Source of the DNA: Iris pallida
Taxonomy: Eukaryota; Streptophyta; Magnoliopsida; Asparagales; Iridaceae
NCBI GenBank assembly: GCA_029216955.1
Contig: JANAVB010002199.1
Span: 16,951,760-17,015,759 of the forward strand
Length of the DNA stretch: 64,000 nucleotides
Direction of reading: 5' to 3'
Shown here: positions 12,425 to 23,263 of the stretch, piece after piece
How the letters are laid out: each line of letters begins with the position of its first letter
How positions within the stretch are numbered: position 1 is the stretch's first letter
The notes under the pieces: generated by a model
The model's input: the letters and a program-made list of their open reading frames with translations, nothing else
What the model was told of the DNA's origin: nothing
Database searches by the model: none
Translations under genes and position numbers: made by a program

Positions 12425-13023
12425 TATAGCTTCCCTTCCCGAATTTTTTTAAAATATTTTTATTATTTATTTGATTTAAATAGTGATTTTAGAATCATAT
12501 AAATAATTATTTAGTCAATTATTACGGTAGATGACTTTAGCCATGGTTGAGTTTTGAAGTACCATACGACTAGGAATCATGGCACGGATAGTGCAGTAGC
12601 GTGCCTTGACTAGTGTATTAGCCATGCCAGGGAAGGCCGAGCCATAGTGATGTCATAACTAGGAAAATCAGGCTAAGTTACAACTTAACCCCTATAGATT
12701 AATTAATTATATATTAATTAAGATTATGATTTTAGGAGACCCGGTTGTGCAAATTTAGTCCGGACTGGACCCAAACTAAGCCCAAGCCCATGCAGGAATA
12801 TAGTGAGACCAAAGACGTCCATGTAAGTAGGTAGATGTATATATACTTAATGACAGTCCATTTTATAGCCTAGTGATAAATTCTATAGTAGAATATTAAA
12901 TATTGCATAATAAGTATTTTATTTCTGGTATTATTATTATTGCTATAAATGGTATATATAATTATTACCAGCTAATTCCCTATCTTCTAGCAAATAAATA
13001 TAGAAGGGTATATATATATATAT

Positions 13024-13225
13024 GAAGGGATATTGCACCAAACTTATTGCATCAATTGTTGCACCAAACAATCTCAACCACACATTTATTTCTATCATGT
13101 GGTATAAAGCATTCATAAAGTTGTTGCCACGTCATCATGCTTTATAACCACATGATTGAAATAAATGTGTGGTTGAGATTGTTTGGTGAAATAATTGATG
13201 CAATAAGCTTGGTGCAATATCCCTC

Positions 13226-13227
<2 letters not shown>
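13024..13227. mobile_element. Foldback MITE in a TA microsatellite
   Basis: About 204 bp with long inverted ends: GAAGGGATATTGCACCAA at the left and its complement at the right (TTGGTGCAATATCCCTCC), continuing inward through ATCTCAACCACACATTTATT and ACCACATGAT-like stretches, so nearly the whole element can pair. It is absent from the left LTR of A at the same place. TA repeats on both sides fit a TA target, but hide the exact duplication. Confidence 0.8.
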
Positions 13228-13230
<3 letters not shown>

Positions 13231-13309
<79 letters not shown>

Positions 13310-13483
13310 GTATATAAATGTATGTGTATGTATATAAAAATATATATATGCGTATATGTGTAAATATATAAATATGTGAGTATGTGTATGTAAATATAAA
13401 TATATACGATATGTACGTATGTGTATATATATAAATGTATAGTATTATGTTTATACATAGTTGTGTGTGTGTTGGTACATAAT

Positions 13484-13555
<72 letters not shown>

Positions 13556-13560
13556 TAGTT
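13231..13560. repeat. (AT)n and (GT)n microsatellites
   Basis: AT runs at about 13231-13302 and 13498-13552 flank a TATGTGTATG-rich stretch with GTGTGT near 13463-13497. They match the AT tracts of the left LTR but differ in length. Confidence 0.9.
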
Positions 13561-15235
13561 GGCTATAAATAAATAAAATAGAAAAAAAGAAAAAAATAAA
13601 ACCAAAAAAGGCCAGCCCAGCCCAGGCCCGAGTCCAAACTCCCAGCCGAGCGGAACACAGGATTTTCCGATCCTGTTATATCCGGCTACGCTCGAGGGAG
13701 GAATAAAACCCTAAATTCAATCATATCTAGCGACCCCCCCGACCTAGAAGGCGACAGCGCACCACCCCAGTGCCATCGTAAGGCAGCCAGCGACGGCCAA
13801 AGCCGACATGCGAGCGCGTCAGCGCTGAAAACACTGACCGACAGCAGCAATAACAGTTGGCACGGCCGACTTCGCGTGCGATTATCTCCGTCGTCGTGCA
13901 GCGATTTCACAAACCACTTGAACAGGTCTGAACCTAACCTATACCTCCTTAAATCCTTTCAAGTAGATTTATTTGTAGTGCGTTAGCGTGATGAGGAAAT
14001 CGAACCAAAAATCCCGAGAAACTTGTTCAAATCTGAACAAAAATGCGAACCAAACCCCCGACTTGGAAGGCTGATTTCGGCCAACCTACTGACAGTTCCT
14101 CAGAACCAATTCATGTTAGTCATCGACAACCTATACGAGATTGAAACCTCATTTTTACTTTCATTTATAATTTTTTAAACAGAAGATATTTATTCGTGAA
14201 AATCAGGAAAAATTCGATAAAACTCTTTTTCAAAAACTAGAAATTCTTCCGATCCAACGTGCGTCCCGCCAATCCGGGCGACGTGATCGCGAACCGTAAG
14301 CATCGAAAGGTGCATAATGGATTCGTGAACGTGTGAGCTTTGACGGAATTCAAATTGGTTGCGTGTGCGCGACGAATTTGATGCGTATCCGTCAAAATTT
14401 ACCTTATCGGCCTCTGTGCAAATTTCAATTACGTTGTGCACGTTCGTCAGATCGAGACGAAACTTGCTCAACAGGACTGTATCATTTTTCTGGTCCTGTA
14501 TGCCAAGTTTGGTCCAATTCTGAGACAGTTGATCGGATTACCGTTTTACGGGCCCCACGATCCGATTCAACGGGCGATTTTGTGCACGGCCTACCGGAAT
14601 CCAAAATTGGACATACCGTTGGGTTCTTATCATCCAAACAAATTTGTAGACATATAGTTTGATGACTTTAGAGACCATTGACACTAGCATGCTTTTCGGT
14701 GCAAAGCGGGTCCAACGGCGGACATCATTTTTTCCAAATTACCGTTTTGCCCATGTATCCAGAATTGGACTTAAGGACAGGCAATCTTAGCTAATTTGAC
14801 TATTCTGAGAATGTTGGCAATGTCTGTTCAGCTTTCGGAGACTATTGAGAGATTTGACTCCTGTGGCTTATCAGTTTGATGAGATGTATTTTGATCTACA
14901 TGCAAACTCCAGGCAAGATACCTTGCCTTCCTCTACAGTTCATTTTCATGCTTATAGTTCTTCTGTATTTAGTATGTTATCATTTAGTTATTCTAGTTGA
15001 TATGGATTCAGATATTTTCTACATGCCATATTTACTAGTTTATTGTCTTACTTGTATATCAGTATTTTTTGACTTGATAGCGTAGTTACATCAGGCTTGT
15101 CCACATTATGGTTCATGCTAGATTTTTTCTTACCTGTGTCATGACTGAGTTGTACCGTGTCTTCACCTGTATCTTGACTGCGTCGTGTCTACAAGTACGT
15201 GTGATTGAACTTCTATTCATGTATCGTTTCCACAA

Positions 15236-15392
15236 CCTGCGAGTCCACACACGGGGCGAGGGTTGTCCGTTTGCACCTGCGAGTCCCACACGGGACGAGG
15301 GTGACTTGTCTTGAAACTGACCTACGAGTCCACATTCGGGGTGAGGGTTAGTGATTAGTTCAAACTGTGAGTCCAAATTCGGGGCGAGGGTT
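15236..15392. repeat. About four diverged copies of a 38-43 bp repeat
   Basis: The motif GCGAGTCCACA..CGGGGCGAGGGTT occurs near 15239, 15280, 15324 and 15366. The left LTR of A has one copy (about 11210-11235). Confidence 0.65.
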
Positions 15393-16224
15393 TGGTATTC
15401 CATTGATCTCTTGTTTACTTGTTCTTCTTGCAGTTCATTTATGCGTAGTTGATCCCGTATCCGTGTTCATAGTTACCTGTCAGTAGCCACTTGTCAGTTT
15501 CTATCTCGTTTCATGTTTATAGCCTGTTTATACTCTTATGCATGATTAAACTGTTAGATAGTGCAACTCCCAAAATCATATTGGTAAATTTAGGGTTTTT
15601 TTTTCTAATTTTTCTTGAATTTAAATATTATTTCTTACAAAAATCTAATTTCGATTAAAATGAATTTCGGGTTTCCCTCAATTTGAAAAGTATTTTAATA
15701 CTAATTTACGTATTTTAGATGAATTGCAATATTGTTATTGTTATTAATATTGATTGAGTTGTAATTAGTTATTAACTATTAATTATGCTAAATAATTAAT
15801 TATTGTTTTCGGTTTATTTAATATATAATTTTATTGGAGGAAACAGTAAATGTTTTTATTAACAGTTGGTAAATTGTAATTAATAAAATCTGTTAAAACA
15901 GTTTTGTATTTTGAAATTTGTTTTAAAACTGTTGGAGGGAAATGTTTGGATTTTGATATTTGAAAGTCTTTTGATAATTGAAATTCTGTTGGGAATCTGT
16001 TTTCAATTGTGTTTCTGAAAAAGTTGTTTGATTTCGAATTTTGAAATCTGTTGAGATTATTGGAGGCAAAACCTGATTTCAAAAATTATTATTATTTTTG
16101 AATTCTGTTATTCTATTAGAACTATTCTAATTACCCTCAGATCTGCTTTTATTTACTGCTTTGCCACTAAGCTAATTACCCCTAGATCTACACAATTTTA
16201 CCTACACTGCCACTCATTATTACA

Positions 16225-16233
16225 CTATAAATA
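16225..16233 (+). promoter_or_regulatory. TATA box of element B left LTR
   Basis: CTATAAATA about 660 bp into the LTR, followed by TACACACATT and a CT-rich tract. The same motif lies at 23928-23936 in the other LTR. Likely core promoter for retroelement transcription. Confidence 0.55.
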
Positions 16234-16259
16234 ATATTAAAATATTACACACATTACAA

Positions 16260-16860
16260 TGTTCTGACACTCTCTCTCTACACGTCACCTCTCTCTCATC
16301 ACTCTCTCTCTCTTTCTCTCTCCTCTCTGGAAGAGGCTGAGTTCGTCGTGCGCCACCGCGCCCTCGCCGGAGCGTCACCGAGCTAGCTGGAGCGTTGGTC
16401 ACCGCCACCGCCACTACTCTGACCGCCTCGAAGCCAGAGCCACCGCCTCGACTGCTGTGCTGCTCCTCGAGTAGTGAGTCACCTCGCAGACCGTGCGCCC
16501 TCAGGACCAGAGCCGCCTCGGCTACAGCGCCAGGCGTTGAGCTCCGTACTGACCCCCTCGTTCAGCATGCGCCTTACTTCGAACAGAGCGCACCGCCAAC
16601 AGTGCAGCACGCCGAGCCCGAGGAGACCCCATCGGCTCTCGTGTGGAGTCCTCGACTGCCGATCCACCAGACTCGCCGAGCCACCACTTGAGCCGTTGCT
16701 TCGTATCCTGTGCCGACCGAAGCCTGCTGCGCCGAGCCACCACCGGAGGACGAAGCTCGCCGTCAGTGCTCGGATCTCGCCGCCACGCCGTGGATCGACG
16801 TCCCCTTCAGGCCGGTAAATCCCGCCTCGATCTCTCGAACCTTTCTTCTAGCTCTTGATT
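16260..16860 (+). other. CT-rich and GC-rich leader in LTR B
   Basis: A TCTCTC tract (16265-16330) is followed by about 500 bp of GC-rich sequence with CGCC/GAGCC runs and open frames in several phases and on both strands. The right LTR has the same at 23970-24560. The frames are not shared with a known domain and differ by indels between the two LTRs. I read it as transcribed leader or captured host sequence and not as a gene. Confidence 0.45.
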
Positions 16861-19375
16861 TTAGGGTTTCTGGTTTGGGAATTAGGGTTTTCTGTGAAGA
16901 TGGTAGATTAGGGTTCCTGAACCTAGATCTAGGGTTCTTGGCTGGAGATTGGGGAAGACAACCTAGAAACTAGGGTTTTTATTTGGGGGATTTAGGGTTC
17001 TGGAACCTTAGAAGAAGGAGACGGAGTGGATGAAATATTTAGGGTTAGGGTTTTACTTGGCTGACTGGAGGAAAGAGATGACCTAGGAATCTAGGGTTTT
17101 CGAACTAGGATGAAGAAGGGTCTGGGAGGAGAAGCAGCTATGGAGATCTAGGGCTAGGGTTTCGGTGAGACATAGTCTGGAGAAGAGGACGGATCCTAGG
17201 GTTAGGGTTTTTCCAGCCATGAGAGACAGAAGAAGAAGAACGAGTTTAGGGTTAGGTCTGGAAAGAAGTTGCTCGCCGGAGAAGAAGGGTTGGGGGGAGT
17301 GACCGGAGCCGTCGACTGAGAGTGAACGAAGCAGTGGCTGAGTTGCGGCCATGGGTTAGGGTTTACTCTGGAAGTCCAGGAGAACGATTTTGGGTTAGGG
17401 TTCAGGCGAGCTGGAGAGAAGAAGAGAATAGGAATTGGGTTTCGGGATGGGGCTAGTCGCCGGAGCAGCCGGAGCAGACGGAGAAGATGAAGGGATGAGA
17501 AGAGTCCAGAGTTTTCTGATCGGTGGAGTGAAAATGAGAGGAGAGAGAAGGTGATTGGGATTTTATGTAAGGGGTCGGGCCGGGTTCTTGGGCCACAGGG
17601 CTGGGCTGTAAGAGCGGGCTGATAATTGATTTTAATGAATTATGGTTTAAACTAAATTTAGCAGTGAGAGGATCGGGCCGGGTCTTGGGCAAGTAGAGAA
17701 TGGGCTGGTTGATTAAAGAAATTAAATTTAAATTTGTTAGATTAAATGAGCTGGGTTATATTTAGATTGGGCCGGGTTTCTGGGCTGAGCTTCGGGCTTA
17801 GGAAAATGGGCTAATAGATTGTAGTATAAATTTTAATATTGATGGGCTGGGTATATGTTGGGCTGAATGGGCTGGACTAAATCTGTCATCTCTGGAATAA
17901 TAATTTAGAGTAAATAATGGTTATTATTATTTTAGTAGTAATTGAATAATTTTGTTATATTAGTAAATTATAAAATATCATTAGAAGCAAATGATTTAGA
18001 AAAATGCTTTACCATATATATATTTTGTTATAAATATTATCTTTTAATATTAGATAAATTATATTTTGTGAATTGTTAGCTATCAAGTGTTTTATAGATA
18101 TAAATAGTTTTCTTACACATATGGTTTTAAGTATTTTAAACTAAATATTATTTTCAAATAATATTTCCAAATATTGTATTATTTAGACTAATGCTATTCC
18201 TTTAAAAGTATTGAAAATACTTTCCAAGTAAACTTTAAGATATTTACTAGTATTTATTTTAACAAACCATTTTCTAAAAAGATGATTTTTTTAAATGTAA
18301 TTTAAGAGTTATTTACTAAATGCTTATTTGATTTATCTAAAAATATTGGCTACTAGTAAAGATTAGATTCTGGTTAGAAATAACTTAGATTGGTTAATGT
18401 CATTATTCAAAACCCTAATAATTGTACAAATATTATAACAGGTGATTTACAACCATGCAGTACTATTCTCGTGCAACCAAACCGAGGCAAGTACACTGAC
18501 TTGACTTGTACCTTGTTTTCTGTCTTATCTTCATGTGCCATATTCTCATATCGGACATGAATTACAACGATTGCCTTGTACCATTGTTCATTGCTTGTGC
18601 GTCATTGTTATTACGGGGATTGGAGGAAATATTAGCTTTTATGTGACCACACCCAACATAGGAAATTGTGGATAGCCTAATCGTACACTTCACGTACGAT
18701 GAAGCCGGACCTTGTAGAATTGACTCATTGACTAATTGCCTCATTGATTGATTGATTGCTCCCAAGCCGGTCACACATTAGTTTTAATATTTCAAAATTG
18801 TCACAATTGCATATTGATTGTCGTGATTCATTGCCTTGTACATTGATAGCCGTGTTCATTGTCTAGCATATTGATTGTCATCCATTACCTGCAGTTTTAT
18901 ATTTCATCTCTGGTACCGCAGTTTCACTTTCATTTCATGTTCTAGTATTCTGGTATTCTAGTTTTACCTTGTACTCTGGATTACAGATTACATTGTATAT
19001 TGTCTGGTCAGGGTTGTACTTTGCTCTTTTCCTGATAGGATCGTTGCAGGTGAGTGGAGATTACATGGAGCTGGTGATTGCTTGGATATTGCAGCTTTTA
19101 TTTTAGTTTATTTTTCTGGAAATTGTATTGTAGATATTCATTATTGTATATTATTTCATTTGACCGGATTTGTCTCCGACTGATTTTGTACTAAACACTT
19201 GATGGATATTGGTGATTTCTGGGAACGTTATAAAAGCTGTGTTTTGTTTACATTACATTGTGACTTGGAGTTTTTCTTAGTATTGTACAGCTTACTTCGT
19301 CGTGTCCATCGACGAAGGCTGGGCGTGTCCGACTCGTATCCGATTATTCGGGAGCGGATCGTGACATATTTTTAG

Positions 19376-19394
19376 TGGTGGCCCATGCAGGTCT
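19376..19394 (+). promoter_or_regulatory. Primer-binding site of element B, fits tRNA-Ile
   Basis: TGGTGGCCCATGCAGGTCT starts 9 bases after the left LTR. Its complement is AGACCTGCATGGGCCACCA, which agrees over 19 bases with the plant tRNA-Ile(AAU) 3' end plus CCA as I remember it. Confidence 0.75.
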
Positions 19395-19620
19395 ATTCTA
19401 ATGACACTTAGGCTATAAAGTGTTATTGGGGGACCAGCGAAAGCTAAGGAAAACTTATCACAGCATAGGAACCGCGAGAAAATGGTTTATGGTTTATGAT
19501 TAATGGTTTATGGTTATTAATGTTTAAAATTTTTGAAAAATTTGATGTTACTTATGATTTTAGGATAGCTTATGATTCTTATAGGATATAGCATCAACAG
19601 TTTTTTCTTTTGCAGGACGG

Positions 19621-21900
19621 TCGCCACGACGACGCTGGGACCAGTGAGCAGCCTGTGCCACGCCCGCTCCCGTAGGAGCGATCGTCCTCGCTAAGGCGTG
19701 ATGCCGCACGAGCCTAGATTGCGCTCGTGCAAGGCGGGTTCCATAACGGCCGATTTCAGCGGCTACGACGGGTCGTCGCATAGAAGTCCCGAGCAGAGAC
19801 ATTGAATCATAGCAGCAGAAATTTAAAGTAAACAAAAGTTATCCAAATAAGCTCTTTATTGATATTGAAACAACGGTTACATTGAGGGCGCAAGGCCAAG
19901 ATTACAATTCTCTCAAGCTCACATTATAAGTCACTCAGCTCTCTCTCATCTCTCAATTACAAATGCTCGATCCAGCGGAAGCTTCGGAAGGCGATGTCCA
20001 TACATTATGTCCCGTATAAGTCTTTAGTCCATGCGGCCGCACGCTTCGAATCGCCAAGGAACTCCATGCCTCGACGCATCCAAGCGAGCTCCGTGCCACG
20101 AGCTTCTACCTGTGCCTGCACATGTAAACTATGTGGGTGTCAGTACCACTGTACTGGTGGAATGAGCTCCTCGCCCACCCATACAAAACCTGCACGTTAT
20201 TCTACTTTGTGCAACATAGTCCGTTCTTATCAATTGTCTTTCTAGTCTTGCCTTAGGATCAGTTTTATGAACGACGCCTTACTGATTTTGTGTCTTTAGA
20301 CCCTCGTGCTTGCAACGAATGTTAACTCAATAATTTGCCTATCAATGACCCTTTTCGTGCCAACAACGTTAACCTATCGAGTCGTGTTTGCCTTACGGCT
20401 TAAATCAGAGACTAACTACGCGATTTAGCTCCATTTTCCGTGTGACCGTGCTACAAACCCTTGCTGAGGCCGTGCCTCACAGTTTAGTGAGACTTAACCA
20501 TATCGCCGCCTCGCGGCCCTTGCTACTTTGACCACCAACTGGCCCAATCAAGACTTGTGAATCTTAGTGTCACTCAAACAACTTTGCCTTGCGGCGGTTT
20601 CTTTTCCAACTCAAACAACTCAACCAACTCAAACTACTTATATGCCGACCACTCAAGACTTGACGCCACATCCGTGCCGAAGCACGACGCCTATGTTGAA
20701 ACCCAATCTTAGGCCCAAACTTTGTGTTCTAACTGTACACTCCTTCAGCTCAACTCAATCCAAAGGCATGCATACGGTTAGCCGCTATTTGCCGACATCT
20801 ATATGAACTTGGCCCCAGCATCACAAGCTGTACCTTGACGTATAGTTTTGTTAATCGGGATCCTTTCGACGCAAGGTAGCTAGCCCCGTCGCAAGTCCCC
20901 GCTTAACCTGTGCCAAAACCTTACGCACGACTATACCCTGTTCCCTCCTAGGCCGAGTCGGCCCCCATGGCCCAGGGGTTACCGCTCGAGGGTTCATCTC
21001 CCTTGTCGACAAGTTGTCAAATGACCATGCAAGACTCGATACAAACTGACGTCTCACACAGTCATTCCTTTACCAAAAACCAAGACTTCTATCCTTGAGA
21101 CCCCTCGACGACCCACGGTCGCGAGCATTCTTTCCTTAAGACCCCTCGACGACCCACGGTCGCGAGCATTTTCTTCCTTGTTACCCTATCATTTGGTTCA
21201 ACTCATAAATGCCTATTTGATATCCCTTTCTTAAAACTCACCTTGAATCATAGTCCTTGCCTTAGACACTAAGCCCGTGCATCGTGCCTTAAGCCAATCG
21301 TGCTCTATGTGATACTCCTGCCCAAGTTGACGGGCCTTGAGATCGAGGGACTATAAACTTGACAACCGCAGAATGAGCGGGACAACACTTGAAAGACTTA
21401 GGTCGACCGGCACAACTTTGCCTAACTTACTCAAGCCTACGACTTAACCCGAGGGACGAGCAAAGGCTATGCCAAGCCTTGCGCAATGGGACCATGCACG
21501 CTTTATCAAGCGTTTATGTGGGCGCCCTATGACTTAGGCTAACTCTTAACTTTTGCACCGAAGACCAACATTCCTTCTCCCAAGCCACGGGACGAAGGAC
21601 CGAGTGTCATTTTCAAAGCACACCGTGCACCATCTCTAAGCCGACTGTTGGACCTTTTTCCATGTTCTAACTCATTTCGACCCGTCGGGATTATTCCCTT
21701 TTAGCTATGTGGATTCATTTCTTTTATTAAGCCTACTTGTGCAAGTTGAAAACATGCGTATTATTATGTGAAGGCAAAGATGAGGCAAGTTCACCGAAAC
21801 TACCCCACCTGAGCGAGCGGTCGCCTTGACCGAACGATGTCTTCCAGCAGCCGTTGCAAGGCTAAGGCCGAACGCCGTCGGCGTTCCTGTTCCTCTGATT
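19621..21900. other. Unassigned 2.3-kb stretch between PBS and gag of element B
   Basis: It is GC-richer than the surroundings, has no recognisable protein on either strand and begins right after GGACGG (19615-19620), a word that recurs at 21910-21915 next to the gag frame. This could be a later insertion with GGACGG as target duplication, but no inverted or long terminal repeats are visible. It contains a two-copy 41-bp repeat. Confidence 0.3.
21093..21172. repeat. Two tandem copies of a 41-bp unit
   Basis: The unit GACCCCTCGACGACCCACGG.. followed by TCGCGAGCATT occurs twice in a row, with only small differences at its ends. Confidence 0.85.
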
Positions 21901-22993
21901 GACTGAGCGGGACGGGGCACTACAGCCTGCACCAAGTGCACATGAGCAGCTTCTACCGCCTCCGCCTCAGCCGCTTCCTTCGACGATGATGTTCGATGGC
22001 ACGCAAGTGATGGCCATGTTCCAGCAATTCATGGAGGTCCTGAATCAGCAAGCTGTGCAGTTCAGAGCGACCGTCGTCGACGTACTCAGGACCAGAGAGC
22101 CAGCTCCACCAGCACCGCTAGTACCGTCGGCACCAGCAGCACCGAGGCCAGGGTCTGCCAAGGACTATCAGTTCCTCCGCCCGATGGATTTCTGGGGCAA
22201 TGAGGGGATAGTCTACGCAGACGAGTGGCTGGAGAATGCTGAACGATCATTGAAGATGGCGAGGATCCCGGATGATTTACAAGTCGAAGTTACGAGCATG
22301 CGACTATTCGACATCGCTAGGGCTTGGTATCGAGAGGAGCCCCGGTTAGCAGAGCCCGGAGTTTCCTGGAAGGATTTCAAACTGCTGTTCCAGGAGAAGT
22401 TCTTTCCAGATGTGGAGCGGGACGAGCTTAGGATGCAATTTGAGGCGGTACAGCAGGGAAATATGATAGTGGCCCAGTATACATCAGAGTTCACCTGACT
22501 CAGCAGGTTCGCAGAGAACCTAGTCAGCACGCCGAAGGAGAGGGCTTGGATGTTCAAGAAGGGTCTCACCAGGGAGCTGCGACATGCAGTAGCTATTAGT
22601 CAGGCCACGACCTATGCGAGCATCCTTAAAGTTGTTCAGGGAGTGGAGAAGGAGATGGACCCGAAGCTCAAGCGGGACTGAGATGTTGGCGCCAGCAGTT
22701 CCCAGGGTCCACCGAAGCGGACCGACACTCAGCAGAGGCCACCTCAGCATCAGCATCATGTTCGAGCACCGACATCGCCAAGGCAGCAGAGATAGATTCA
22801 GACTCCGATGTACTTCTCTTGCGTATATTGCAAGAGGCCGGGATACCATGTCAATGAATGCCGCAAGAAGTTAGGGCAGTGCTTGATTTGTGGGTCTGCC
22901 ACTCACCAAGTGAGAGATTGCCCTGCAGCTTTCACTCGTCAGGAGCTAGTACCAGAGCAGCATCAGGAGGACCCAGTATTTGAGGATCAGTAG
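21899..22993 (+). pseudogene. gag: Broken Gypsy gag with two CCHC knuckles (element B)
   Basis: One frame runs from about 21899 to a stop at 22994 but is interrupted by TGA at 22496, TGA at 22679 and TAG at 22793. The first in-frame ATG is at 21986. A Pro-rich start is followed by a retrotransposon gag domain (about residues 85-260: ADEWLENAERSL, AWYREEP, WKDFKLLFQEKFFP) and two zinc knuckles near residues 304-338. Aligned with the gag of TG1 (EFCRLSRFA), the first stop replaces Arg, as expected for CGA to TGA. The first knuckle reads CVYCKRPGYHVNEC, with Tyr at the usual His position. No pol follows; the polypurine tract comes about 255 bp later. Confidence 0.85.
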
Positions 22994-23249
22994 TCGCAGG
23001 AGCGCAGTCAGATGGACCGTTATTTTCTTACTTGCTTGTAGTAGCTGTATTTCTTTTATATTGCCTACTTCGAGGCTTGTCTCTGAGTTTTCTTGCATTT
23101 ACAGTCTTTCCTATTGTCTATTGACTACTTGTTAGTCCTTGTTATTTTTACTCCATAAATAAATCATTTAGTATTTTGTTGTCTTTAATAAATTTCGGCT
23201 GATTTTATACACTGCAAAATCCTTGAAATTTCGAGGACGAAATTTTTGT

Positions 23250-23263
23250 AAGGGGGTTAGATT
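23250..23263 (+). promoter_or_regulatory. Polypurine tract of element B
   Basis: AAGGGGGTTAGATT directly precedes the right LTR start TGTAACTCCC and follows TTTCGAGGACGAAATTTT. It is the expected second-strand primer site. Confidence 0.75.

Larger units (their letters stand above)
12425..15561 (+). mobile_element. Right LTR of element A, first part
   Basis: It begins TATAGCTTCCC where the left LTR has TGTAGCTTTCCC, so the terminal TG has become TA. It is interrupted after GATAG (15557-15561) by element B and resumes at 27076. It carries a MITE (13024-13227) and a GAGTCC-type repeat that the left LTR lacks. Confidence 0.8.
15562..19366 (+). mobile_element. Left LTR of element B
   Basis: 3805 bp, starting TGCAACTCCC (the right LTR starts TGTAACTCCC, so one terminal T became C) and ending GGATCGTGACA. 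It aligns end to end with 23264-27070 with scattered substitutions and small indels. A TATA box and a CT-rich, GC-rich leader are conserved in both LTRs. Confidence 0.88.

Noticed and set aside
16395..16973. GC-rich overlapping frames in LTR B (and 24098-24673)
   Set aside because: Frames are open in several phases and on both strands, indels between the two LTRs shift them, and no domain is recognisable. Better explained as LTR leader.
16860..17410. Repeated TTAGGGTTAGGG and AGGGTT words suggesting telomeric repeats (also 24560-25110)
   Set aside because: They are dispersed with irregular spacing, inside both LTRs of B, and not a tandem TTTAGGG array; no interstitial telomere is supported.
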